DNA of 64,000 nucleotides from Streptomyces albofaciens JCM 4342 (GTDB taxonomy: Bacteria; Actinomycetota; Actinomycetes; Streptomycetales; Streptomycetaceae): assembly GCF_008634025.1 (NCBI RefSeq), contig NZ_PDCM01000001.1, positions 1,048,501-1,112,500 of the forward strand. The letters run 5' to 3'. The notes beneath the pieces were generated by a model. That model saw nothing but the letters and a program-made list of their open reading frames with translations. It searched no databases and was not told the origin of the DNA. Positions 9,236 to 20,022 of this stretch are shown here, one piece after another. Both the position numbers and the translations under genes were made by a program. How positions within the stretch are numbered: the first letter of the stretch is position 1; every line of letters starts with the position of its first letter.

Positions 9236-9607
9236 GTGATCACCGGCCTCGACCACGTCCAGCTGGCCGCCCCGCCGGGCAGTGAGGGCGCTCTGCGCGC
9301 GTTCTACGGGGGAGTCCTCGGGCTTCGGGAGATCCCGAAGCCTTCCGCGCTCGCCGATCGCGGAGGATGTTGGTTCGAGGCCGGTCCGGCCGCCCAGCTC
9401 CACCTGGGCGCCGAGCCCGGGTTCCGTCCCGCCCGCAAGGCACACCCGGCCCTGCGCGTCACCGGCATCCGCGCGTATGCCCGGCGCCTCGCCGGCCACG
9501 GGGTGCGGGTCACCTGGGACGACCGTCTCCCGGACCACGACCGGTTCTACGCGTACGACCCCGTCGGCAACCGCCTGGAGTTCCTGGAGCGGCGAGGCGG
9601 CGGGTGA
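9236..9607 (+). CDS. VOC-superfamily (glyoxalase/dioxygenase-like) protein
   Basis: 123-aa single VOC domain: starts ITGLDHVQLAAP, with the second beta-alpha-beta-beta-beta module ending FYAYDPVGNRLEFLE. The His in DHVQ and the Glu in RLEFLE occupy the usual metal-ligand positions, so a metal-dependent activity is possible. The GTG start lies 17 nt after the tam stop, which suggests co-transcription with tam. The substrate is unknown; glyoxalase, dioxygenase and antibiotic-binding members look alike at this level. Confidence 0.75.
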   Translation: MITGLDHVQLAAPPGSEGALRAFYGGVLGLREIPKPSALADRGGCWFEAGPAAQLHLGAEPGFRPARKAHPALRVTGIRAYARRLAGHGVRVTWDDRLPDHDRFYAYDPVGNRLEFLERRGGG

Positions 9608-9627
9608 CCGGTCCGGGACCCGTCCGG

Positions 9628-9646
9628 GGACGGCCCGGGGCCGTCC
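9628..9646. terminator. Bidirectional terminator between VOC and TetR genes
   Basis: A perfect 8-bp inverted repeat (9628-9635 and 9639-9646, 3-nt loop) fills the 42-bp gap between two converging genes. Confidence 0.6.
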
Positions 9647-9649
9647 GGT

Positions 9650-10336
9650 TCAGGACCGGCGGTGGCCTATCAGCCGCGGCTTCGGCTCCAGGCCGTCCAG
9701 CCCGTGCCAGGCCAGGTTGACCAGGTGGGCGGCCACCTCGGGCTTCCTGGGCTTGCGGGCGTCCAGCCACCACTGGCCGGTCAGCGCGACCATGCCGACC
9801 AGGGCCTGCGCGTACAGGGGGGCCAGTTTCGGGTCGAAGCCGCGGGCCTTGAACTCCAGGCCCAGGATGTCCTCGACCTGGGTGGCGATATCGCTGATCA
9901 GCGACGCGAAGGTGCCGGTGGACTGGGCCACGGGGGAGTCGCGGACCAGGATGCGGAAGCCGTCCGTGTACGTCTCGATGTAGTCGAGCAGCGCGAACGC
10001 GGCCTGTTCGAGGAGCTCGCGGGGGTGGCCGGCGGTCAGCGCGCCGGTGACCATGTCCAGCAGCTGGCGCATCTCCCGGTCCACCACGACCGCGTACAGC
10101 CCCTCCTTGCCGCCGAAGTGCTCGTAGACGACCGGCTTGGAGACACCGGCCTTGGCCGCGATCTCCTCGACCGAGGTGCCCTCGAAGCCGCGCTCCGCGA
10201 AGAGCGTGCGACCGATGTCGAGCAGCTGCTCACGGCGCTGGGCGCCCGTCATCCGCACCCTGCGGGTACGCCGGGTGCCCGCACCGGAGGGGGCCTTGCC
10301 CTGTTTGTCGTTCACGCTGCTGCCGTCGATCGCCAC
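9650..10336 (-). CDS. TetR-family regulator, probably of the adjacent desaturase
   Basis: 228 aa from the GTG at 10336 (or 221 aa from the GTG at 10315; neither has a strong ribosome site). The TetR N-terminal HTH is clear: RREQLLDIGRTLFAERGFEGTSVEEIAAKAGVSKPVVYEHFGGKEGLY, within about residues 34-80. The C-terminal ligand domain is helical with a bulky segment containing GQWWLD. It lies 22 nt downstream of the fatty-acid desaturase gene on the same strand, so the two form an operon. A 27-bp inverted repeat in the desaturase promoter region is its likely operator. An acyl-CoA ligand is plausible by analogy with DesT/FadR-like TetR proteins, but is an inference. Confidence 0.85.
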   Translation of the reverse strand: MAIDGSSVNDKQGKAPSGAGTRRTRRVRMTGAQRREQLLDIGRTLFAERGFEGTSVEEIAAKAGVSKPVVYEHFGGKEGLYAVVVDREMRQLLDMVTGALTAGHPRELLEQAAFALLDYIETYTDGFRILVRDSPVAQSTGTFASLISDIATQVEDILGLEFKARGFDPKLAPLYAQALVGMVALTGQWWLDARKPRKPEVAAHLVNLAWHGLDGLEPKPRLIGHRRS

Positions 10337-10358
10337 CCGTCCATCATGCCTTCCCCGG

Positions 10359-11357
10359 CTACCGGCCCCCGGCCGCCCCGCTCGCGGCCCCGTCCAGGCG
10401 CTTGGCGTCCAGGCGGGAGGCGTTCGGCCAGCGCACGTCGTACGCCCAGCCGGCCTTCTCGAACCAGCGGATCAGCCGGGCGCTGGAGTCCAGCTGTCCC
10501 CGCAGGACGCCGTGCCGGGCGCACGTCGGGTCGGCGTGGTGCAGGTTGTGCCACGACTCGCCGCACGAGAGCACCGCCAGCCACCAGACGTTGCCGGACC
10601 GGTCCCGGGACTTGAAGGGCCGCTTGCCGACCGCGTGACAGATGGAGTTGATCGACCAGGTGACGTGGTGGAGCAGGGCGACGCGCACCAGCGAGCCCCA
10701 GAAGAACGCGGTGAGCGCGCCCTGCCAGGACATCGTGACCAGGCCGCCGATCAGGGGCGGGGTGAGCAGCGAGACGACCGTCCACAGGACGAACTGGCGG
10801 GAGACCCGGCGGATCGCGTCGTCCTTGATCAGGTCGGGCGCGTACTTGTGCTGCGGCGTCTGCTCCTCGTCGAACATCCACCCGACGTGCGCCCACCACA
10901 GGCCCTTCATGAGCGCCGGCACCGTCTCGCCGTACCGCCAGGGCGAGTGCGGGTCGCCCTGCGCGTCGGAGAACTTGTGGTGCTTGCGGTGGTCCGCCAC
11001 CCAGCGCACCAGCGGCCCCTCCACCGCCAGCGACCCCATGATCGCCAGGGCGACGCGCAGCGGGCGCTTCGCCTTGAAGGCGCCGTGGGTGAAGTACCGG
11101 TGGAAGCCGATCGTGATGCCGTGGCAGCCGATGAAGTACATCGCCGCCAGCAGCCCCAGATCGAGCCAGCTCACCCCCCAGCCCCAGGCCAGCGGCACCG
11201 CGGCCACCAGCGCCAGGAAGGGCACGGTGATGAACAGCAGCAGGGTGATCTGTTCGACCGAGCGTTTGCTGTCGCCGCCGAGCGTGGCGGACGGCAGCGG
11301 GGTTGCGGTTTCGGCCGGTTTGGGAGTCTCTTCGATGACTTCGGGGCTAGCGGTCAT
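10359..11357 (-). CDS. Membrane acyl-CoA delta-9 desaturase
   Basis: Introduces a double bond into acyl chains using a di-iron centre; integral membrane, 332 aa. All three histidine boxes are present: HRYFTH (residues 86-91), HRKHH (123-127) and HNLHH (270-274). Hydrophobic segments near residues 38-60, 63-85, 185-207 and 210-230 fit the four-helix topology. The N-terminal 30 residues are Pro/Thr/Glu-rich. It is followed by a TetR gene in the same operon and preceded by a 27-bp inverted repeat at 11398-11424, suggesting repression tied to membrane fluidity or acyl-CoA levels (inference). Confidence 0.93.
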   Translation of the reverse strand: MTASPEVIEETPKPAETATPLPSATLGGDSKRSVEQITLLLFITVPFLALVAAVPLAWGWGVSWLDLGLLAAMYFIGCHGITIGFHRYFTHGAFKAKRPLRVALAIMGSLAVEGPLVRWVADHRKHHKFSDAQGDPHSPWRYGETVPALMKGLWWAHVGWMFDEEQTPQHKYAPDLIKDDAIRRVSRQFVLWTVVSLLTPPLIGGLVTMSWQGALTAFFWGSLVRVALLHHVTWSINSICHAVGKRPFKSRDRSGNVWWLAVLSCGESWHNLHHADPTCARHGVLRGQLDSSARLIRWFEKAGWAYDVRWPNASRLDAKRLDGAASGAAGGR

Positions 11358-11397
11358 GTGGTGTCCCTCGTCGGGGGCTCGGGGGCACGGCTACGGC

Positions 11398-11424
11398 TAC
11401 GGGACCGTAACCTACGGTCTCGTA
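11398..11424. promoter_or_regulatory. Putative TetR operator upstream of desaturase gene
   Basis: Two 12-bp half-sites, TACGGGACCGTA and TACGGTCTCGTA, separated by ACC, form an inverted repeat matching at 11 of 12 positions, about 40 bp upstream of the desaturase start. It stands out as locally AT-richer and symmetrical in the 374-bp gap 11358-11731. The remainder of that gap holds the ppc leader, a -10-like TATCCT near 11611, and no other gene. Confidence 0.7.
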
Positions 11425-11731
11425 AGTATGGCAGTGCCGCCGATGCGGGCAAGGGTCCGACAGGTCGGTAACGAGTGACCGAAATGCGGCAGAACAAGCC
11501 GGTCGAGCCGTGCAAGTTCCGTCACATCCGGTCAACGCGCAGGTGTGAGCGCCGCCCGCGGCAGGTAGGTCCCACAGAACGGACAGGGTGATCCGCCGAC
11601 CGCGCGGAGACCTATCCTGGGGAACGTCGGACAGCGCGGTCCGCGACCCTCCCCGCCCCCACCGGCAGGGAGTACCCCCTGCAAGCCCGGACGTGCTCAG
11701 ATCACGAAGATCACTGCAAGGAGCCGCACCT

Positions 11732-14503
<2,772 letters not shown>

Positions 14504-14509
14504 ACCCAG

Positions 14510-14541
14510 GGGCCGGCCGGGGCACGCGCCCCGGCCGGCCC
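14510..14541. terminator. Terminator hairpin after ppc
   Basis: Perfect 14-bp inverted repeat (14510-14523 and 14528-14541) with an ACGC loop, 7 nt after the ppc stop and 10 nt before the ribosome site of the next gene. It may terminate ppc while allowing some read-through. Confidence 0.75.
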
Positions 14542-14560
14542 GTATCCATGAGGGGCGGGC

Positions 14561-15160
14561 GTGGACGAAGAAGCCTGGCCGGCCGTACAGCGGCCGTCAC
14601 GCATACGGGAAGTCCAGGCGGGACGGCTGTCCTGGACCTCCGTGGACGTGCTGGACCTGGAGGGCGGGGACGGGCGGCCGCTGCGGGACGCACTGGAGTG
14701 CTTCGGCGTGCAGGTGACCTACCTGCCCATCGGACAGCCCCGCCACTTCGTGGCCGCCCTCGACGGCAGCCGCACCGTCGCGCCGTACGTCATCCTGTGC
14801 TGCCACGGCGACGAAGGCCGCGTCCTGCTGGACGAACTCGCCCCGGAAATCGCCGCCCACCAGCCGTTCAACGGCTCCGCCGGCCCCGAAGAAGTCCGGG
14901 CACACCTCCGCCTGCCGGGCAGCGTCGTCATCAGCACCGGCTGCGACACCGGCGACCCCCGCCTGGCCGACGCCTTCCTCGACGCCGGAGCGAGCACGTA
15001 CATCGCACCGAGCGGCGCCCCGTTCGGCTACGCCAGCGTCTTCGCCCCGCTGTTCCTGTTCTACGAGCTCACCGAGCAGCGCACCCTCACCGAAGCCGTC
15101 ACCCGGCTGCGCGCCCACGACCAGGAACTCGGCATGTGGGAACTGCGGCAGCGGCGCTGA
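14561..15160 (+). CDS. Small caspase-fold (CHAT-like) protein of unknown function
   Basis: 199 aa, not a recognised named gene. The sequence order fits a clan-CD (caspase/CHAT) fold: a strand-helix opening, then VILCCHGDEG (H82-G83) and VVISTGCDTGDPRLADAFLDAGAS (C128), which resembles the CHAT pattern in which a Cys-containing SACETG-type loop is followed by an amphipathic helix and AGA. A following IAPSG strand and a helical C-terminus complete the domain. There is no signal peptide, membrane segment or fused partner domain. GTG start with AGGGGC upstream, directly after the ppc terminator. It could be a stand-alone peptidase or an inactive relative. The call is a motif reading and needs a structure or profile match. 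Confidence 0.6.
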   Translation: MDEEAWPAVQRPSRIREVQAGRLSWTSVDVLDLEGGDGRPLRDALECFGVQVTYLPIGQPRHFVAALDGSRTVAPYVILCCHGDEGRVLLDELAPEIAAHQPFNGSAGPEEVRAHLRLPGSVVISTGCDTGDPRLADAFLDAGASTYIAPSGAPFGYASVFAPLFLFYELTEQRTLTEAVTRLRAHDQELGMWELRQRR

Positions 15161-15183
15161 GACCCGTCCAAGGGCGTGCACGT

Positions 15184-15732
15184 CTACAACGCCACGAACG
15201 TGGCCCCCAGCAACACCGCCCCCAGCGCCCCCATCACCCACGCCGTACGCCGCAACTTCATCCCGCCCGCCACCACCAGCGCCGCCAGCAGCAGCGAACC
15301 CGCGAACGGCACCCACGCGTGCAGGATGCCGCCCGGACCGGTCCGGACGGCGCGGTCCGTGCCGGGCTTGAGGACCACCTCGACCTGCCCGCCCTCACCG
15401 GGCGCGGCCGCGGCCGCCAACGACACCCGAGCCCGGCGCCGGCCGTCGCCCCCCGTCGCGGTGTACGGGCCCGAACACCGGTCGTCACGGCAGTCCGCCA
15501 CCGTCATCGTGCCGCGCTCGCGCCCCTTCACGAACATCGCGTACTGCGCCGTGTTCCACGACGTCCACACGCCCGCCACCAACAGCAGCAACGCCAGCGC
15601 CGCCATCAGCCCGGTACGGGCGACCAGCAGCAGCCCGTAGGCGCTCTCCGCCAGCCGACGGGAGCGACTGCGCTTCTTGACCGTACGGCCGCCACGGCCG
15701 CGCGTCTTCGTACTCGGACTGCTCTTGGGCAT
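15184..15732 (-). CDS. Two-pass membrane protein of unknown function
   Basis: 182 aa. A basic N-terminus (KKRSRSRR) precedes a hydrophobic helix at about residues 33-56, an extracytoplasmic loop with two cysteines (CRDDRC, about residues 81-86) that could form a disulfide, and one or two C-terminal hydrophobic segments (about 138-181). No enzymatic motif is seen. It converges on the CHAT-like gene (24-nt gap) and lies upstream of pth on the same strand with a 76-nt gap. Confidence 0.6.
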   Translation of the reverse strand: MPKSSPSTKTRGRGGRTVKKRSRSRRLAESAYGLLLVARTGLMAALALLLLVAGVWTSWNTAQYAMFVKGRERGTMTVADCRDDRCSGPYTATGGDGRRRARVSLAAAAAPGEGGQVEVVLKPGTDRAVRTGPGGILHAWVPFAGSLLLAALVVAGGMKLRRTAWVMGALGAVLLGATFVAL

Positions 15733-15808
15733 GGCGGCGATCCTTGAGTATGTGACTGTGCGCGGTCAAGCTCGGACGGCGTACAGCACGCACCGCACCA
15801 CCCCGCCG

Positions 15809-16402
15809 TCAGGAGTTGTACGTGCTCTGCGCCCGCTCCAGACCGTCCACGATCAGCGCCTCCACCGCGTCCGCCGCCCGGTCCACGAAATAGTCCAGCT
15901 CCTTGCGCTCCGCGCCGGAGAAATCCTTCAGGACGAAATCCGCCACCTGCATACGGCCCGGCGGACGCCCGATGCCGAACCGCACCCGGTGATACTCCGC
16001 ACCCAGCGACTTCGTGATCGACTTCAGACCGTTGTGCCCGTTGTCACCACCGCCCAGCTTCAGCCGCAGCGCCCCGTAATCGATGTCCAGCTCGTCGTGC
16101 ACCGCCACGATGTTGCCGACCGGCACCTTGTAGAAGTCCCGCAGCGCCGTCACCGGACCGCCCGACAGATTCATGTACGTCATCGGCTTGGCGATCACCA
16201 CCCGGCGGCTGCCCGGCCCCGGCGGACCGATCCGGCCCTCCACGACCTGCGCCCGCGCCTTGTGCGCCTTGAACCGCCCGCGCATCCGCTCCGCCAGCAG
16301 ATCCGCCACCATGAACCCCACGTTGTGGCGGTTGGCCGCGTACTCCGGGCCCGGGTTGCCCAGCCCCGCGATCAGCCAGGGACCCTCAGCGTCCGTCGTC
16401 AT
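15809..16402 (-). CDS. pth: Peptidyl-tRNA hydrolase
   Basis: Releases tRNA from peptidyl-tRNA dropped by ribosomes. The 197-aa protein has the family start [22 protein letters not shown] with the catalytic His (H26), and the later [13 protein letters not shown] and RVRFGIGRP motifs. Of the clustered starts (16423, 16408, 16402), the ATG at 16402 is chosen because AAGGAG lies 8 nt upstream; it would be only 2 nt from the ATG at 16408. It lies downstream of rplY on the same strand, separated by a strong hairpin. Confidence 0.95.
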   Translation of the reverse strand: MTTDAEGPWLIAGLGNPGPEYAANRHNVGFMVADLLAERMRGRFKAHKARAQVVEGRIGPPGPGSRRVVIAKPMTYMNLSGGPVTALRDFYKVPVGNIVAVHDELDIDYGALRLKLGGGDNGHNGLKSITKSLGAEYHRVRFGIGRPPGRMQVADFVLKDFSGAERKELDYFVDRAADAVEALIVDGLERAQSTYNS

Positions 16403-16451
16403 CCTCATGTCTCCTTGCAGCAACCGAACCGGCCGGCCCCGTGAAACGGCT

Positions 16452-16490
16452 CAACCGCCGCCCCGCACACACGGTGCGGAGCGGCGGTTG
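16452..16490. terminator. Hairpin between rplY and pth
   Basis: An inverted repeat of about 16 bp with one mismatch (16452-16467 and 16474-16490) lies in the 123-bp gap between the two minus-strand genes. Its position fits a terminator or attenuator after rplY. Confidence 0.6.
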
Positions 16491-16525
16491 ACAGTAACCC
16501 GTGTCGACGCGTGCTACCGAGTCGA

Positions 16526-17110
16526 TCAGGCCTCGGCGGCCTCGTCGCCCTCGGCCTCCGCCGGCGCCTCGGCCTGCGCCGCGACGACCTGCAGCAGCAC
16601 GGTCTCCTCGTCGATCGCCAGCGCCGAACCCGACGGCAGCTTGACGTCCTTGGCGTGCACCGAGTCACCGGCGTCCAGACCCGCGATGGAGACGGTCACC
16701 GACTCCGGGATGTGGGTGGCCTCGGCCTCCAGCGGCAGGGTGTTCAGCAGGTGCTCCAGCAGGTTCGCACCCGGCGCCAGGTCGCCCTCGGTGTGGATCG
16801 GCACCTCGACGGTGACCTTCTCGCCCTTGCGCACGGCCAGGAAGTCCACGTGGACCAGGAAGCCACGGATGGCCTCACGCTGCACGGCCTTGGGGATGAC
16901 CAGCATGCTCTCGCCGTCCATCTCCAGACGGATCAGCGCGTTCGGGGTCTTCAGGGCCATCATCAGCGCGTGGTTGTAGATGGCGACGTGCTTCGGGGCG
17001 TCACCGTGACCGTAGATCACGCCGGGAACCATGTTCTCGCGGCGGGAACGGCGGGCGGCACCCTTACCGAAGTCGGTACGGATCTTGGCTTCGAGCTTGA
17101 CCTCGGCCAT
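16526..17110 (-). CDS. rplY: 50S ribosomal protein L25/general stress protein Ctc
   Basis: Binds 5S rRNA in the large ribosomal subunit. The 194-aa protein is the long Ctc form: an N-terminal L25 domain (AEVKLEAKIRTDFGKGAARRSRRENMVPGVIYG onward) plus the C-terminal TL5-type beta domain, ending in an acidic Ala/Glu-rich tail of about 20 residues. The ATG at 17110 has GAGGAG 6 nt upstream. It lies between prs and pth, the usual order in Streptomyces. Confidence 0.95.
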   Translation of the reverse strand: MAEVKLEAKIRTDFGKGAARRSRRENMVPGVIYGHGDAPKHVAIYNHALMMALKTPNALIRLEMDGESMLVIPKAVQREAIRGFLVHVDFLAVRKGEKVTVEVPIHTEGDLAPGANLLEHLLNTLPLEAEATHIPESVTVSIAGLDAGDSVHAKDVKLPSGSALAIDEETVLLQVVAAQAEAPAEAEGDEAAEA

Positions 17111-17234
17111 GTGGCACTCCTCGTAGTCGGCACGGTCGACGGACGACCGGACGGATCTGTGGGGCGTCACCCGGCCCACGACAGACCTGCTACGAAGAGC
17201 GCGTCGATAACGGACCGCCGCACCACAGAAAAGT

Positions 17235-17285
17235 GCGGCCTCCCTCGCCGAGCAACTCCACGAGTCTACCCGGCGGGGAGGCCGC
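17235..17285. terminator. Inverted repeat between prs and rplY
   Basis: A perfect 10-bp inverted repeat, GCGGCCTCCC and GGGAGGCCGC, at 17235-17244 and 17276-17285 with a 31-nt loop. It lies 47 nt past the prs stop on the minus strand, so it probably ends or attenuates prs transcription before rplY. Confidence 0.5.
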
Positions 17286-17331
17286 CCCCAAAGTCGATCT
17301 CCGCGACCCCTCCGGGCCTACGGAATCCGGC

Positions 17332-18306
17332 TCACTGCTCCTCGAAGAGGCTGGTCACCGAGCCGTCCTCGAACACCTCACGGATCGCCCGGGCGATCGT
17401 CGGCGCCATCGACAGCACCGTGATCTTGTCCAGCTCCAGCTCGGACGGGGTGGGCAGGGTGTTGGTGAAGACGAACTCGCTGACCTTCGAGTTCTTCAGC
17501 CGGTCCGCCGCCGGACCGGACAGGATGCCGTGGGTGGCCGTCACGATGACGTCCGCCGCGCCGTTCGCGAACAGCGCCTCCGCCGCCGCGCAGATCGTGC
17601 CACCGGTGTCGATCATGTCGTCCACCAGGACGCAGACCCGGTCCTTCACGTCACCGACGACCTCGTGGACGGTGACCTGGTTCGCCACGTCCTTGTCCCG
17701 GCGCTTGTGGACGATCGCCAGCGGCGCGTCCAGCCGGTCGCACCAGCGGTCCGCGACCCGCACCCGGCCCGCGTCCGGCGAGACCACCGTCAGCTTCTCG
17801 CGGTCCACCTTCGCGCCCACGTAGTCCGCCAGGACCGGCAGCGCGAACAGGTGGTCCACCGGGCCGTCGAAGAAGCCCTGGATCTGGTCCGTGTGCAGGT
17901 CGACCGTGACGATACGGTCCGCGCCCGCGCACTTCAGCAGGTCCGCGATCAGCCGGGCCGAGATCGGCTCGCGGCCGCGGTGCTTCTTGTCCTGACGGGC
18001 GTAGCCGTACGACGGGATGACCACGGTGATGCTGCGGGCCGAGGCCCGCTTCAGCGCATCGATCATGATCAACTGTTCCATGATCCACTTGTTGATGGGA
18101 GCCGTGTGGCTCTGCATCAAGAAGCAGTCCGCACCACGCGCCGACTCCTGGTAACGGACGTAGATCTCTCCGTTGGCGAAGTCGAACGCCTTGGTCGGGA
18201 CCAGCCCGACACCCAGCTGGTGGGCGACCTCCTCAGCCAGCTCGGGGTGGGCGCGGCCGGAGAAGAGCATCAGCTTCTTCTCGCCGGTCGTCTTGATCCC
18301 GGTCAC
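17332..18306 (-). CDS. prs: Ribose-phosphate pyrophosphokinase
   Basis: Makes PRPP from ribose-5-phosphate and ATP for nucleotide, His and Trp synthesis. The 324-aa protein has the ATP-site RQDKKHRGREPISARL motif, VDLHTDQIQGFF, the RRDKDVANQ loop and the PRPP-binding loop CVLVDDMIDTGGT. The GTG at 18306 is selected because GAGGAG lies 7 nt upstream and the family N-terminus (KLMLFSGRAHPELA) follows after ten residues. It follows glmU by 70 bp on the same strand, an arrangement common in Gram-positive bacteria. Confidence 0.96.
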   Translation of the reverse strand: MTGIKTTGEKKLMLFSGRAHPELAEEVAHQLGVGLVPTKAFDFANGEIYVRYQESARGADCFLMQSHTAPINKWIMEQLIMIDALKRASARSITVVIPSYGYARQDKKHRGREPISARLIADLLKCAGADRIVTVDLHTDQIQGFFDGPVDHLFALPVLADYVGAKVDREKLTVVSPDAGRVRVADRWCDRLDAPLAIVHKRRDKDVANQVTVHEVVGDVKDRVCVLVDDMIDTGGTICAAAEALFANGAADVIVTATHGILSGPAADRLKNSKVSEFVFTNTLPTPSELELDKITVLSMAPTIARAIREVFEDGSVTSLFEEQ

Positions 18307-18376
18307 AGCAAATCTCCTCGAATCCTGTTTGCGTGCACTTATCACGGTACGCCCCGCACGGCGCACCCGAGCACGA

Positions 18377-19834
18377 TCACTGCTCGCCGTCGGACTCCTG
18401 GCCAGCAGCAGACGCAGCCTGCGCGGCGGCGCTTCCGGGACGCTTACGGGCGACCCAGCCCTCGATATTCCGCTGCTGGCCGCGCGCGACCGCCAGCGAA
18501 CCCGGGGGCACATCCTTGGTGATGACCGAGCCGGCAGCGGTGTACGCGCCGTCCCCGACCGTGACAGGAGCCACAAACATGTTGTCCGAGCCGGTCTTGC
18601 AGTGCGACCCGACCGTCGTGTGGTGCTTCGCCTCGCCGTCGTAGTTCACGAACACGCTGGCCGCACCGATGTTGGTGAACTCACCGATCGTCGCGTCACC
18701 CACATACGACAGATGCGGCACCTTCGTGCCCTCACCGATCGTCGCGTTCTTCATCTCCACGTACGTACCGGCCTTCGACTTCGGGCCCAGATCCGTACCC
18801 GGACGCAGATACGCGTACGGACCCACACTCGCGCCCGGACCGACCTTCGCGCCGTCCGCGACCGTGAAGGACACCGACGCGCCCTCACCGACCGACGTGT
18901 CCTTCAGCCGCGACTGCGGACCCACCTCCGCGTGCGCCGCGACGTGCGTGGTGCCCAGCAGCTGCGTACCCGGGTGCACCGTGGCGTCCGCCTCGAACGT
19001 CACCGACACGTCCACCCAGGTCGTCGCCGGGTCCACGACCGTCACGCCGTCCAGCATCGCGCGGTGCAGCAGCCGCTCGTTGAGCAGCCGGCGCGCCTCC
19101 GCGAGCTGCACCCGGTTGTTGATCCCCAGGATCTCCCGGTGGTCGTCCGCCACCGCGGCACCCACCCGGTGCCCGGCCTCCCGCAGGATCCCCAGCACAT
19201 CGGTGAGGTACTCCTCACCCTGGCTGTTGTCCGTACGCACCTTCCCCAGCGCGTCGGTCAGCAGCTGCGCGTCGAACGCGAACACCCCGGAGTTGATCTC
19301 CCGGATCGCGCGCTGCGCGTCCGTCGCGTCCTTGTGCTCCACGATCTCGGTGACCGCGCCGGTGTTCTCGTCGCGCACGATCCGGCCGTACCCCGTCGAG
19401 TCCGGGACCTCGGCCGACAGCACCGTGACGGCGTTGCCGTCCGCGGCGTGGGTGTCACCGAGCTTCTTGAGGGTCTCCCCGGTCAGCAGCGGGGTGTCGC
19501 CGCACACGACGATCACGGTGCCGTCGAGGGTGACACCGCTGTTGCCCAGCTCCTCCAGGCCCATGCGGACGGCGTGGCCGGTGCCGTTCTGCTCGTGCTG
19601 GACCGCGGTGCGCACATCCGGGTCGATCTCGGCGAGATGCCCGCCGACCTGCTCACGGGCGTGACCGACGACCACGACGAGGTGCTCGGGGTCCAGCTCT
19701 CGGGAGGCGGCGACGACATGCCCCACGAGGGAGCGACCGCAGATCGCGTGCAGAACCTTGGGGGTCGACGACTTCATGCGGGTGCCCTCACCCGCTGCGA
19801 GAACGACGACGGCGGCCGGGCGGTTGGCGCTCAC
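18377..19834 (-). CDS. glmU: Bifunctional GlmU (GlcNAc-1-P uridyltransferase / GlcN-1-P acetyltransferase)
   Basis: Makes UDP-GlcNAc for peptidoglycan. 485 aa. The N-terminal uridyltransferase domain opens with VVVLAAGEGTRMKSSTPKVLH; the C-terminal half is a left-handed beta helix of hexapeptide repeats (VGPYAYLRPGTDLG, VGDATIGEFTNIGAASVFVNYDG). The tail (about 30 residues) is Ala/Gly/Glu-rich. The GTG start has a weak GAAGGG upstream. The gene begins just after a hairpin that lies downstream of tRNA-Gln. Confidence 0.96.
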   Translation of the reverse strand: MSANRPAAVVVLAAGEGTRMKSSTPKVLHAICGRSLVGHVVAASRELDPEHLVVVVGHAREQVGGHLAEIDPDVRTAVQHEQNGTGHAVRMGLEELGNSGVTLDGTVIVVCGDTPLLTGETLKKLGDTHAADGNAVTVLSAEVPDSTGYGRIVRDENTGAVTEIVEHKDATDAQRAIREINSGVFAFDAQLLTDALGKVRTDNSQGEEYLTDVLGILREAGHRVGAAVADDHREILGINNRVQLAEARRLLNERLLHRAMLDGVTVVDPATTWVDVSVTFEADATVHPGTQLLGTTHVAAHAEVGPQSRLKDTSVGEGASVSFTVADGAKVGPGASVGPYAYLRPGTDLGPKSKAGTYVEMKNATIGEGTKVPHLSYVGDATIGEFTNIGAASVFVNYDGEAKHHTTVGSHCKTGSDNMFVAPVTVGDGAYTAAGSVITKDVPPGSLAVARGQQRNIEGWVARKRPGSAAAQAASAAGQESDGEQ

Positions 19835-19851
19835 GGGATGCCCTTCGGCTT

Positions 19852-19874
19852 CTTCGGGTGGTGGACACCCGAAG
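19852..19874. terminator. Hairpin between tRNA-Gln and glmU
   Basis: A perfect 9-bp inverted repeat (19852-19860 and 19866-19874, loop GTGGA) between the 3' end of tRNA-Gln and the glmU start, on the strand both use. It may end the tRNA transcript; its lower arm is only about 18 nt from the glmU start. Confidence 0.55.
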
Positions 19875-19939
19875 GATACCGGTGCGGTTTGCGGGCGAAA
19901 CGCGGGCGGGTCCCGACCTGGCGGTCAGGACCCGAACAG

Positions 19940-20014
19940 TGGCTCCGCCGGCTGGATTCGAACCAGCGTCTCAAGGCTCCAAAGGCCTGCGGGATGCCGC
20001 TACCCCACGGCGGA
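19940..20014 (-). tRNA. tRNA-Gln (anticodon UUG)
   Basis: Reading the minus strand, the acceptor stem TCCGCCG pairs with CGGCGGA, the T arm contains the canonical GGTTCGAATCC, and the anticodon loop CTTTGGA gives anticodon TTG (codon CAA, glutamine). The discriminator is G and CCA is encoded (19940-19942). Mature length is 75 nt including CCA. The 5' end is only 8 nt from the stop codon of the upstream gene. Confidence 0.95.
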
Positions 20015-20022
20015 TCACTGCT

